Of a DNA stretch of 9,096 nt, positions 1-7,015 are shown piece by piece (the stretch's first letter is position 1; each line of letters opens with the position of its first letter). The stretch is from Rhodobiaceae bacterium (lineage in GTDB: Bacteria > Pseudomonadota > Alphaproteobacteria > RS24): positions 1 through 9,096 of the forward strand of contig NYTN01000058.1 in NCBI GenBank assembly GCA_002683515.1. The letters are read 5' to 3'. A program made the translations under genes and the position numbers. The notes beneath the pieces are model-generated. The model made no database searches. It was not told where the DNA came from and saw only the letters and a program-made list of their open reading frames with translations.

Positions 1-534
1 GAGCTCAGTTACCATCCAATTATGCGCCGTTTAAGAAATTTACATTGCCCGATTATTAGCGCTGTTAACGGTCCATGTGCGGGTGCAGCAGTCGGTATTG
101 CCCTTTCATGCGACCTTATTATGGCAGCGAGGTCATCTTATTTTCTTCTAGCCTTTCGTAATATCGGCCTTGTGCCTGATTGCGGTGTGACTTGGATTGT
201 TCCAAGACTTATTGGCGGTGCTAGAGCGCGAGAACTAGCACTTCTGGGGGAAAAACTTCCAGCAGAAACCGCTCAGGAATGGGGGCTGATTAATCGCGTA
301 TTTGACGATGAAACGCTCATTGAAGAAACCGAGAAAGTAGCCAGAAAACTTGCAGATGGGCCCTCAGGTCAAAGTTTTATTCGTCAGGCCATGTGGGACA
401 GTTTGGATAATAATTTTGAAACTCAACTCGACAGAGAGCGCCAACTGCAACTTCAAGCCGGACATACCGGTGATTTTTATGAAGGTGTTACAGCATTTCT
501 TGAAAAGCGTGCAGCAAAATTTACCGGCAACTAA
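1..534 (+). CDS. Enoyl-CoA hydratase/isomerase family protein (crotonase fold), 5'-truncated, PaaG-like
   Basis: The reading frame is open from base 1, so the gene begins upstream. The 177 visible residues are the C-terminal two thirds of a crotonase-fold enzyme, a family usually about 260 residues long. These enzymes act in the cytoplasm on CoA thioesters by hydration, isomerisation or double-bond shift. Visible family marks are the oxyanion-hole loop NGPCAGAAVGIALSCD, the FRNIGLVPDCGVTW segment with an Asp at the second catalytic position, the LLGEKLPAETAQEWGLINRV helix, and a C-terminal EGVTAFLEKR stretch. An Asp rather than Glu after GLVP, together with the overall wording, resembles 2-(1,2-epoxy-1,2-dihydrophenyl)acetyl-CoA isomerase (PaaG) and related enoyl-CoA isomerases, but the exact substrate cannot be assigned. 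No other phenylacetate genes are in view. It ends 84 bp before, and converges on, the gatB stop. Confidence 0.9.
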   Translation, partial: ELSYHPIMRRLRNLHCPIISAVNGPCAGAAVGIALSCDLIMAARSSYFLLAFRNIGLVPDCGVTWIVPRLIGGARARELALLGEKLPAETAQEWGLINRVFDDETLIEETEKVARKLADGPSGQSFIRQAMWDSLDNNFETQLDRERQLQLQAGHTGDFYEGVTAFLEKRAAKFTGN

Positions 535-618
535 GCATCTTGATTATCAAGAAATAACACAGCTTGCTAATAGACCGAACAAACTAACGCCTATGAGTAT
601 CATGAGATGGGGCATAAC

Positions 619-2103
619 CTACTCTTCAATACCCAGTTTTTGAAGGACCAGCTTGTTAACTGATTGAGGGTTAGCTTTACCGCCTGTTGACTGCATAACC
701 TGACCCACGAACCAGCCAGCCATTTTTGGCTTTTCCTTTGCTTGTGCAACTTTTTCGGGATTAGCAGACAACACCTCGTCAACCGCCGCTTCAATCGCGC
801 CTGTATCAGTGACCTGCTTCAAGGACTTTTCCTCGACAATAACCGAGGGGGATTTGCCTTGATCCGGCCCATCTTCAAACATCATTTCAAACACATCCTT
901 AGCGATGCGGCTGGAAATAGTGTCATCGGAAAGGAGGTCTACAAGCACACCTAAATTTTCTGGAGTGACGGGGCTATTAATAATATTTAAGCCAGCCTTA
1001 TTTAGTCCGGCAAACAAACTACCAATAACCATGTTCGCAACAGTTTTAGCATCTCGACCTGTCGCAGCCTCTTCAAAATAAGCTGCACTTTCAGCTTCAG
1101 CGACAAGTATACCTGCATCATAAGCCGACAAACCATAATCAGATATAAACCTAGCTTTTTTGGTATCGGGCAACTCCGGGAGGCTTGCCGCAATTTCGTC
1201 GACAAAATCCTGCGAAAAAGTCAAAGGCAATAAATCAGGATCAGGGAAATATCTATAGTCGTGTGCCTCTTCTTTAGATCGCATGGAACGGGTTTCACCG
1301 TTTTTAGGGTCGAAAAGTCGTGTCTCTTGAGCAATGGACCCACCATCTTCAATGATAGCAATTTGCCTGCGCGCCTCATGTTCAATCGCCTGACCGATAA
1401 AGCGAATAGAATTCACGTTTTTGATCTCACAGCGCGTACCGAGAGGGTCGCCTTGTTTACGAACGGAAACGTTCACATCAGCACGCATACTGCCCTGCTC
1501 CATATTCCCGTCACATGTGCCGAGATACCGCAAAATTGCACGCAGCTTTTTTACATAGGCTTGCGCCTCGGCAGAGGATCGCATATCGGGTCGTGAAACG
1601 ATTTCCATAAGTGCCACGCCCGATCGATTCAAATCGACAAAACTTAAATCAGGGTGCTGATCATGCACGGATTTACCTGCATCCTGCTCAAGATGAAGTC
1701 GTTCAATACCAACTATTTTTGTTGAACCGTCATCAAGGTCAATAATTATTTCCCCCTCACCAACAACAGGCTGGAGAAATTGCGAAATTTGATAGCCCTG
1801 AGGCAAATCAGGATAAAAATAATTCTTTCTATCAAACACAGAGTAATTATTGATTTGAGCTTTCAGACCCAGACCTGTCCGAACAGCCTGCTCAACACAT
1901 TTCCAGTTTATCACTGGCAACATGCCCGGCATGGCAGCATCGACTAAAGAGACTTGCGTATTCGGCTCAGCACCATATTCAGTCGCCGCACCGGAAAATA
2001 ATTTAGCCTCTGACAACACTTGAGCATGCACTTCCAAACCGAGAACAACCTCCCAATCACCGGTTGCGCCACTGATTAAATTATCATTCGTTGCTTCATT
2101 CAT
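619..2103 (-). CDS. gatB: Aspartyl/glutamyl-tRNA(Asn/Gln) amidotransferase subunit B
   Basis: GatB is the kinase and tRNA-binding subunit of the GatCAB complex. It phosphorylates misacylated Glu-tRNA(Gln) or Asp-tRNA(Asn), and ammonia from GatA then amidates it. The 494-residue length is normal. The cradle domain shows VVLGLEVHAQ (residues 19-28), the invariant DRKNYFYPDLPQGYQISQ (91-108), LHLEQDAGKS, the signature NRSGVALMEIVSRPD (159-173) and CEIKNVNS (225-232). The C-terminus is the helical YqeY-like tail that reads tRNA, with KPKMAGWFVGQVM. An in-frame GTG lies 9 bases further upstream (2110-2112), but the ribosome binding site AAGGTGG overlaps it and is correctly spaced (about 5 nt) for the ATG at 2101-2103, so that ATG is preferred. 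It is the last gene of the gatC-gatA-gatB operon, 21 nt after gatA. Confidence 0.97.
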   Translation of the reverse strand: MNEATNDNLISGATGDWEVVLGLEVHAQVLSEAKLFSGAATEYGAEPNTQVSLVDAAMPGMLPVINWKCVEQAVRTGLGLKAQINNYSVFDRKNYFYPDLPQGYQISQFLQPVVGEGEIIIDLDDGSTKIVGIERLHLEQDAGKSVHDQHPDLSFVDLNRSGVALMEIVSRPDMRSSAEAQAYVKKLRAILRYLGTCDGNMEQGSMRADVNVSVRKQGDPLGTRCEIKNVNSIRFIGQAIEHEARRQIAIIEDGGSIAQETRLFDPKNGETRSMRSKEEAHDYRYFPDPDLLPLTFSQDFVDEIAASLPELPDTKKARFISDYGLSAYDAGILVAEAESAAYFEEAATGRDAKTVANMVIGSLFAGLNKAGLNIINSPVTPENLGVLVDLLSDDTISSRIAKDVFEMMFEDGPDQGKSPSVIVEEKSLKQVTDTGAIEAAVDEVLSANPEKVAQAKEKPKMAGWFVGQVMQSTGGKANPQSVNKLVLQKLGIEE

Positions 2104-2124
2104 GACATCCACCTTATCGCCACT

Positions 2125-3606
2125 CTAGTTCCACCAGACTTCAGGACGGGCGTCGAACTCGGCAGCCTGTTCAATTTTTTCAGCTATTCCTAGGAGAGCC
2201 TCTTCACCGAAAGGCTGACCGATGAGTTGTAAACCCAGAGGTAGACCTTGCATATTAAGACCAGCAGGAACGGAAATTCCCGGCAGACCCGCAAGGTTTA
2301 CGGTAACCGTGAAAACATCATTCATATACATGGCTAGCGGGTCATGAAGATTTTCACCAATTGTAAAAGCTGAGGACGGCGTTGCCGGGGTCAGAAGGAC
2401 ATCGCATTTCTCAAAAGCCTGCTTAAAATCATCAGATATAAGGCGCCGAACTTTTAGAGCCTTAAGATAATATGCATCATAATACCCCGCAGAAAGAACA
2501 TAAGTTCCAATCATAATTCGGCGGCGCACTTCTGCACCAAAACCTGCACCGCGTGTTTTCTCATACATTTCAAGAAGGTTATCGCCCTCATGTCGGGTGC
2601 CGTATCTCACGCCGTCATAACGCGCGAGATTAGATGAAGCTTCGGCCGGTGCAATAATATAGTAAGCCGGAAGCGCATATTTTGTGTGTGGCAAACTTAC
2701 GTCAACAATTTCAGCTCCGGCATCTTTCAACCAATAAATACCTTGCTGCCAAAGCTTCTCGATTTCATCGGACATCCCATCAATTCTGTATTCTTTTGGA
2801 ATTCCGACTTTCTTGCCGTTTAAATTTACTCCTAGAGCAGCCTCATAATCAGGAACAGGTGTATCAATAGATGTTGTATCTTTAGCGTCATGCCCTGCCA
2901 TTGCTCCAAGCATAATAGCAGAGTCTCTCACTGTTCTTGTGATTGGACCTGCTTGATCAAGAGAGGATGCGAAAGCAACAATGCCCCAGCGTGAGCATCT
3001 GCCATAGGTTGGCTTTAGCCCGACCGTTCCCGTAAAAGCGGCAGGCTGTCTAATCGATCCGCCCGTATCTGTCGCTGTAGCAGCCACACCAATATGCGCG
3101 GCTACCGAAGCGGATGACCCGCCTGATGACCCACCAGGAACTAGGTTTGTTTCTTTAGCCTTATTCCGCCATGGATTATTCACTGGCCCGAAGCAAGATG
3201 TCTCATTTGATGACCCCATGGCGAATTCATCATTGTTTAGCTTGCCAAGATGAACAGCCCCAGCATCCCATAAATTTTGCGTGACAGTGCTTTCATAGGG
3301 CGGTGTAAAATCACCCAGAATTTTTGAACAAGCTGTCGTGCGTACACCTTTGGTACAGAATAAATCCTTCACACCAATCGGAAGACCTTCTAGCGCGCCG
3401 CCGCCCCCATAAGAAAGTTTAGCGTCGCAAGCCTTGGCCATATCGATAGCTTTTTCAGGCGTCTCTAGAATAACAGCGTTAAGTTTGCGTCCAGCTTCCA
3501 TCGCTGAGATATGCGCCTGTGTAAGTTCTTCGGAGGTAAAGTCTTTCTGAAGAAGCCCATCGCGCGCCTCAGCAAGTGACAAATCTGTAAGTTTAGAAGC
3601 TCTCAT
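2125..3606 (-). CDS. gatA: Aspartyl/glutamyl-tRNA(Asn/Gln) amidotransferase subunit A
   Basis: GatA is the glutaminase subunit of GatCAB: it hydrolyses glutamine and channels ammonia to GatB. The 493 residues form one amidase-signature domain. The Ser-cisSer-Lys triad is readable: Lys80 in GLPIGVKDLF, the cis-Ser at about Ser160 in VPGGSSGGSS, and the nucleophile Ser184 in TDTGGSIRQPA. The 24-residue spacing between the two serines is that of the family. Other family segments include GRCSRWGIVAFASSLDQ, RRRIMIGTYVLSAGYYDAYY and a conserved end with GLPGISVPAG and LGLQLIG. The ATG follows the gatC TAA by only 3 nt, with GGAG about 7 nt upstream, so translation is probably coupled. There are no odd substitutions in the active site. 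Confidence 0.97.
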   Translation of the reverse strand: MRASKLTDLSLAEARDGLLQKDFTSEELTQAHISAMEAGRKLNAVILETPEKAIDMAKACDAKLSYGGGGALEGLPIGVKDLFCTKGVRTTACSKILGDFTPPYESTVTQNLWDAGAVHLGKLNNDEFAMGSSNETSCFGPVNNPWRNKAKETNLVPGGSSGGSSASVAAHIGVAATATDTGGSIRQPAAFTGTVGLKPTYGRCSRWGIVAFASSLDQAGPITRTVRDSAIMLGAMAGHDAKDTTSIDTPVPDYEAALGVNLNGKKVGIPKEYRIDGMSDEIEKLWQQGIYWLKDAGAEIVDVSLPHTKYALPAYYIIAPAEASSNLARYDGVRYGTRHEGDNLLEMYEKTRGAGFGAEVRRRIMIGTYVLSAGYYDAYYLKALKVRRLISDDFKQAFEKCDVLLTPATPSSAFTIGENLHDPLAMYMNDVFTVTVNLAGLPGISVPAGLNMQGLPLGLQLIGQPFGEEALLGIAEKIEQAAEFDARPEVWWN

Positions 3607-3609
3607 TAA

Positions 3610-3897
3610 TTACTCCACCACTTTTGGGACAGCAAAATAATCATCGTCACTGGCGGGGGCATTTGCTGTAATGTCTTCAACATAGCCGCCATCAGTGACC
3701 GCATCCTCGCGTCTTTTAATTTCGGTCTCCACAACGGCTGTCATGGGTAAAATATCATCCGTATTTACCTCACTGAGCTGCTCAATAAATCCGAGAATTG
3801 CATTAAGCTCCGTTCCAAGCGAGGAAATCTCTTCCTTAGGAACGGCAATTCTAGCCAACCGGGCAATCCGGTGAACGGTCTTATCATCAACAGACAT
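3610..3897 (-). CDS. gatC: Aspartyl/glutamyl-tRNA(Asn/Gln) amidotransferase subunit C
   Basis: GatC is the small belt-like subunit that wraps around the GatA-GatB interface and stabilises the complex. The 95-residue product beginning MSVDDKTVHRIARLARI has the usual length. It shows the N-terminal helix pattern V..IA.LARI, the LGTELNAILGFIEQLSEVNTD helix and the C-terminal loop ending near YFAVPKVVE. The open frame extends 15 codons further upstream, but the AGGGG ribosome binding site 5 nt before the ATG at 3895-3897, and alignment with the family N-terminus, fix the shorter start. It is the first gene of the operon and its promoter must lie in the 145-bp gap shared with ruvX. Confidence 0.95.
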   Translation of the reverse strand: MSVDDKTVHRIARLARIAVPKEEISSLGTELNAILGFIEQLSEVNTDDILPMTAVVETEIKRREDAVTDGGYVEDITANAPASDDDYFAVPKVVE

Positions 3898-3960
3898 AGA
3901 CACCCCTAACCAAATATTCAAAAAGTGTCGGGAAACTAACACTCGGCGAATTACTAATCA

Positions 3961-3990
3961 ATCTATACGCGAGAATATTGCTCTATTCTC
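3961..3990 (-). promoter_or_regulatory. Candidate gatC operon promoter element and operator-like inverted repeat
   Basis: Seen directly: a perfect 7-bp inverted repeat GAGAATA-ttgctc-TATTCTC at 3971-3990. On the minus strand just downstream is TATAGAT (complement of 3961-3967), a plausible -10 box about 64 nt before the gatC ATG. The inverted repeat falls where the -35 region of that promoter would be, and no good -35 hexamer is visible, so activation or repression by a dimeric protein is conceivable. For ruvX on the plus strand only weak hexamers are present (TTCTCA at 3987, TATCAA at 4010, 17-bp spacer). No regulator is identified; the assignment is inference. Confidence 0.3.
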
Positions 3991-4042
3991 AGAAAATATC
4001 ACCAGAAATATCAATAAAAAAGAAAAACTGTTATGGTAACGC

Positions 4043-4507
4043 ATGCCAATTCTTGATGACCCCAAAACCTTGCTGCAATTTATCGAGTCCGGTCAAAAAC
4101 TCATGGGGCTTGACCTTGGCACCAAAACGATTGGTCTCGCCATCAGTGATACGATGTTTAAAATTGCCACCCCGCTTGAGACCATCAAACGCAGTAAGTT
4201 TACAAAGGACACGAAGTCTCTCAGAGCCTTTGAAAAAACACATAATATCGGGGCATTGGTTATTGGGCTTCCACTTAATATGGACGGCAGTGAAGGACCT
4301 AGGGTTCAAGCAAGCAGGGCATTTGCAAGAAATTTACTTCAGCAAAAAGACCAACCTATTGTATTCTGGGACGAAAGACTGTCCACCTCTGCTGTAAAAC
4401 GTACACTTATTGACGCTGATATGAGCCGAGCTAAACGCGCCGATGTAGTGGATAAAATGGCTGCAGCTTATATCTTGCAAGGTTTTTTGGATTTATTGAA
4501 TAATTAA
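4043..4507 (+). CDS. ruvX: RuvX/YqgF family RNase H-fold nuclease (Holliday junction resolvase-like, pre-16S rRNA processing)
   Basis: YqgF proteins have an RNase H-like fold. In Escherichia coli YqgF is linked to maturation of the 16S rRNA 5' end, and the family has also been called a putative Holliday junction resolvase. The 154-residue product carries all three acidic active-site positions: Asp24 in MGLDLGTKTIGLA, Glu111 in WDERLST and Asp137 in ADVVDKMAAAYILQ. The loop VIGLPLNMDGSEGPR (residues 73-87) is also typical. Length and N-terminus fit alphaproteobacterial homologues, which have about 20 residues before the GLDLGT strand, supporting the ATG at 4043. No convincing Shine-Dalgarno sequence precedes it. 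It is divergent from gatC and separated by 247 bp from pyrB, so it may be transcribed alone. Confidence 0.95.
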   Translation: MPILDDPKTLLQFIESGQKLMGLDLGTKTIGLAISDTMFKIATPLETIKRSKFTKDTKSLRAFEKTHNIGALVIGLPLNMDGSEGPRVQASRAFARNLLQQKDQPIVFWDERLSTSAVKRTLIDADMSRAKRADVVDKMAAAYILQGFLDLLNN

Positions 4508-4509
4508 AT

Positions 4510-4534
4510 AATATTAATATATATCATTAATATT
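4510..4534. repeat. AT-only inverted repeat downstream of ruvX
   Basis: AATATTAAT (4510-4518) and its exact reverse complement ATTAATATT (4526-4534) are separated by 7 nt, starting two bases after the ruvX stop. The stem contains no G or C and no T-run follows directly, so it is a poor intrinsic terminator. It may simply reflect the AT-rich spacer, or mark a protein-binding or bent site. Confidence 0.4.
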
Positions 4535-4657
4535 TAATATATTTAAAGCAATTGTCATGTACGTGATATAAAATAATTACATTAGAATATTACAGATGTA
4601 TATTGCTTCAAGATTAAACCTTGGATCGATATGAAAAAAACCTTAATCAACTAGGAA

Positions 4658-4722
4658 TTGCCAAGGATATAAAGCTTTAGGTTTATTATTTATTTTAAAT
4701 AAATATTTAAGCCCTTGCCAAG
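4658..4722 (+). repeat. Direct repeats TTGCCAAG flanking a palindrome and a hairpin, upstream of pyrB
   Basis: Two identical octamers TTGCCAAG lie at 4658-4665 and 4715-4722. Between them are the palindrome TAAAGCTTTA (4670-4679) and an imperfect hairpin at 4680-4713. Its outer arm GGTTTA pairs with TTAAGCC (one G-T pair), and its inner arms ATTTATTT (4688-4695) and AAATAAAT (4697-4704) are exact complements. A related inverted half-element CCTTGG lies at 4619-4624. The downstream octamer overlaps the candidate pyrB -35 box. A pair of operator sites for a pyrimidine-responsive or other regulator is one reading; no known operator matches. Confidence 0.4.
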
Positions 4723-4745
4723 ATACTAACGGAACAGTATATAAT
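4715..4745 (+). promoter_or_regulatory. Candidate pyrB promoter with start point next to the ATG
   Basis: A perfect TATAAT at 4740-4745 is preceded, after a 19-bp spacer, by TTGCCA (4715-4720; five of six bases match TTGACA). The spacer is longer than the optimal 17 bp. Transcription would begin about 4751-4753, leaving two to four bases before the pyrB ATG at 4755, in effect a leaderless or near-leaderless message. A weaker alternative -35 (TTGTCA, 4552-4557) lies much further upstream without a well-placed -10. Confidence 0.4.
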
Positions 4746-4754
4746 GGACCTTTA

Positions 4755-5738
4755 ATGACTGGTACGTCCGAACTATCAGCCTTCGAGGGCTTCCTCAGCC
4801 GACATCTTATCGGTATACAAGGGCTTTCCCCTTTAGAAATTAATTATCTGCTTAATCTTGCCGATGACTATGTTGAGCTAAATAGACGCGCCGACAAGAA
4901 GAATGACATTCTTCGCGGGCGCACCCAAATTAATTTGTTTTTCGAAAGTTCTACACGCACTCAAAGCTCATTTGAGCTTGCAGGCAAGCGCCTTGGGGCA
5001 GATGTTATGAACATGAACCTTTCCACCTCATCGATTAATAAAGGGGAAACACTGGTCGACACCGCTGTGACACTTAATGCAATGAACCCCGATTTGCTGG
5101 TTGTCAGACACGGGTCTTCCGGCGCGGTCAGTTTACTATCACAAAAAGTTTCCTGTGCTGTCCTTAATGCCGGAGACGGGTCACATGAACACCCAACCCA
5201 AGCATTGCTGGACGCCCTGACTATTCGCCGCGCAAAGGGCAAACTTCAGGGACTTCGAGTTGCTATATGTGGTGACATAGTTCACTCCAGGGTCGCACGC
5301 TCCAATATTCTCCTTTTACAGGCCATGGGCGCAACAGTGAATCTCGTCGGGCCACGAACAATGCTTCCCAAAAGTTTTGAAGGCCTCGGCGTGCATTGCT
5401 TCCACGATATGCAGTCCGGCCTTGAGGGTTGCGATATTGTTATGATGCTCCGTATCCAAAATGAACGCATGGATAGCGCGTATATCCCTTCTTTACGAGA
5501 ATATTTTCATCTCTATGGACTGGATTACGAGAAACTTAAATTTGCTAAACAAGATGCACTCGTTATGCACCCCGGCCCAATGAACAGAGGCGTAGAAATT
5601 GATAGCATACTTGCCGATGATCCTGAAAAAAGCCTGATTGCTGAACAGGTAGAAATGGGTGTCGCAGTTCGCATGGCAGTACTCGAGGCATTAGCCAAAA
5701 ACCTGCCAAACGGATCAGAAAACGGGGGAACCGCGTGA
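4755..5738 (+). CDS. pyrB: Aspartate carbamoyltransferase catalytic subunit
   Basis: PyrB condenses carbamoyl phosphate with L-aspartate to carbamoyl-aspartate, the committed step of de novo pyrimidine synthesis. The 327-residue product has both ATCase domains. The carbamoyl-phosphate loop LFFESSTRTQSSFELAGKRL (61-80) contains Ser-Thr-Arg-Thr at 66-69. The mobile loop residues Ser93 and Lys96 are in SSINKGETL. HPTQALLD (146-153), CGDIVHSRVARSN (172-184), the aspartate-binding MLRIQNER (231-238) and HPGPMNRG (272-279) follow. The start is the ATG at 4755; only a weak GGA lies 6 nt upstream, and the message may be near-leaderless. The C-terminus overlaps the next gene. No pyrI regulatory chain is in the window; pairing with the adjacent inactive-type dihydroorotase is the usual arrangement for this PyrB type. 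Confidence 0.97.
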   Translation: MTGTSELSAFEGFLSRHLIGIQGLSPLEINYLLNLADDYVELNRRADKKNDILRGRTQINLFFESSTRTQSSFELAGKRLGADVMNMNLSTSSINKGETLVDTAVTLNAMNPDLLVVRHGSSGAVSLLSQKVSCAVLNAGDGSHEHPTQALLDALTIRRAKGKLQGLRVAICGDIVHSRVARSNILLLQAMGATVNLVGPRTMLPKSFEGLGVHCFHDMQSGLEGCDIVMMLRIQNERMDSAYIPSLREYFHLYGLDYEKLKFAKQDALVMHPGPMNRGVEIDSILADDPEKSLIAEQVEMGVAVRMAVLEALAKNLPNGSENGGTA

Positions 5739-7015
5739 TGCGCGCGATTACTAACACCCGACTTTTTGATCCCGCCTCCGGTCTCGATGAGATTGGCGCC
5801 ATTGTTTTTAATGATGAAGGCATTATTGCCTGTGGTAGTGATATTCGCCCTCCATCAGACGCTTCAATTATTGATGGCACGGGGCTGGTAACAACACCCG
5901 GGCTTGTAGATATGCAGGTTTTCATTGGTGAACCCGGCGAGGAGTATCGTGAAACACTCGCCACTGCCTCACAAGCTGCAGCAGCAGGTGGGGTCACAAC
6001 CATGATTATGATGCCGGACACTCAACCCGTCATTGATGATGCCGCACTTGTTGATTACATCTCGCGTCGTGCGCGTGGTACGGCACTTGTTAATGTCCAT
6101 CCCATGGCAGGCATCACTAAAGGGCTTAACGGTGAGATGATGAATGAATTCGGCTTGTTACATGAAGCCGGCGCTGTAGCTTTTACTGATGGTAGCCGGA
6201 GCGTCATGAATGCCCGCATCATGCAAAAAGCAATGAGTTATGCGGCTAATTTTAATGCACTGATTATGCATCACGCCATTGATACCAATCTTGTTGGTGA
6301 TGGGGTAATGAATGAAGGCGAGCTTGCTATTCGCCTTGGTCTTTCTGGCATAGCTGTTATTGCCGAAACCATTATGATTGAACGAGATATTCGTTTGGTT
6401 GAAGCCACCGGGGCGAGATATCATGTCGCGCAAATTTCATCGCGCGAAAGTATCGACATCATCCGTCAAGCTAAGGATAAAGGCCTGCCTGTGACTTGTG
6501 GAGTTTCAGCCAATCATCTGATGCTTAATCAGAATGATGTAGAAAATTATCGAACCTTCGCCAAATTGATGCCACCGCTTCGGACAGAAGAAGATCGTCA
6601 AGCGCTGATTGAAGCGATAGCGGACGGGACGATTGATGTGATTGTTTCTGGTCATAACCCGCAAGGGGAAGATGCGAAAAGACGACCTTTTGGGGAGGCA
6701 GAATTTGGATCAATTGGGGTTGAAACACTCCTCGCCGCCGGCTTAACACTGCATCATGAAATTGAAGTCCCACTAACCCGCCTAATTGCCGCTATGAGTA
6801 CTACACCAGCCAAGCTGCTTGGCCTTTCTGCCGGCGCACTGACCATTGGTCACCCTGCGGATTTAGCTCTCATAGATATTGATGCGCCATGGATTGTTGA
6901 CGCGGACAATCTTCATTCACGCTCTCGAAATGCAGCCATTGAAGGCCGTAAAGTTCAGGGAAAAGTAATGAAAACAATTGTTTCCGGTAAAATCGTTTGT
7001 GAAAATAATGACTGA
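5738..7015 (+). CDS. pyrX: Dihydroorotase homologue lacking the metal site (PyrC'/PyrX-type pseudo-dihydroorotase)
   Basis: The 425-residue product is a full-length type I dihydroorotase-like amidohydrolase, but its active site is eroded. Where active enzymes have DxHVHxREPG, this protein reads DMQVFIGEPG: both metal-binding His are replaced (Gln60, Phe62) and the substrate-binding Arg is Gly64. Further on, HVAH-type reads HVAQIS (Gln232), TPHH-type reads SANH (Asn259), and the catalytic TDHAPH reads SGHNPQ (Gly305, Gln309). The fold elsewhere is well conserved, for example AAAAGGVTTMIMMPDTQPV and KLMPPLR. In Pseudomonas the comparable PyrC' has no dihydroorotase activity and is needed to assemble active PyrB; I infer the same structural role here. 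A true PyrC must then be encoded elsewhere. The ATG at 5738 shares one base with the pyrB TGA (TGATG), with GGGGGAA 7 nt upstream; a GTG three bases earlier is too close to that site. Confidence 0.9.
   Translation: MRAITNTRLFDPASGLDEIGAIVFNDEGIIACGSDIRPPSDASIIDGTGLVTTPGLVDMQVFIGEPGEEYRETLATASQAAAAGGVTTMIMMPDTQPVIDDAALVDYISRRARGTALVNVHPMAGITKGLNGEMMNEFGLLHEAGAVAFTDGSRSVMNARIMQKAMSYAANFNALIMHHAIDTNLVGDGVMNEGELAIRLGLSGIAVIAETIMIERDIRLVEATGARYHVAQISSRESIDIIRQAKDKGLPVTCGVSANHLMLNQNDVENYRTFAKLMPPLRTEEDRQALIEAIADGTIDVIVSGHNPQGEDAKRRPFGEAEFGSIGVETLLAAGLTLHHEIEVPLTRLIAAMSTTPAKLLGLSAGALTIGHPADLALIDIDAPWIVDADNLHSRSRNAAIEGRKVQGKVMKTIVSGKIVCENND

Larger units (their letters stand above)
4508..4754. other. 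AT-rich, repeat-containing intergenic region between ruvX and pyrB
   Basis: No coding sequence is supported here. By eye the stretch is much richer in A and T than the flanking genes. It contains an AT-only inverted repeat just after ruvX, a near-palindrome TCATGTACGTGA (4555-4566), a perfect palindrome TAAAGCTTTA (4670-4679), a larger imperfect hairpin (4680-4713), two direct copies of TTGCCAAG, and a TATAAT box adjacent to pyrB. Such a gap suggests regulatory DNA for pyrB. An unrecognised small RNA cannot be excluded. Confidence 0.6.

Noticed and set aside
538..552. Inverted repeat TCTTGAT-T-ATCAAGA between the convergent crotonase and gatB genes as a bidirectional terminator
   Set aside because: With a one-base centre the usable stem is only about six AT-rich pairs, and no T-run follows on either strand. 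The 84-bp gap otherwise shows nothing.
1591..1650. Ala in the GatB signature NRSGVALMEI where many homologues have Pro
   Set aside because: Alphaproteobacterial GatB proteins commonly carry this form, so it is not a lesion.
4631..4654. ATG-led heptapeptide frame (MKKTLIN) as a pyrB leader peptide for attenuation
   Set aside because: It has no ribosome binding site, no pyrimidine-rich pause tract and no terminator hairpin with a T-run after it, and the best promoter candidate lies downstream of it.
4744..4755. Three-codon frame ATG-GAC-CTT-TAA whose stop overlaps the pyrB ATG (TAATG)
   Set aside because: Its ATG lies within the TATAAT box region and would not be in the predicted transcript. 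A three-codon frame is readily explained by chance.
5563..6021. Long open frame on the minus strand across the pyrB-pyrX junction, and similar antisense frames inside gatB and ruvX
   Set aside because: They lie opposite well-conserved genes, have no recognisable domain, and look like codon-composition shadows.
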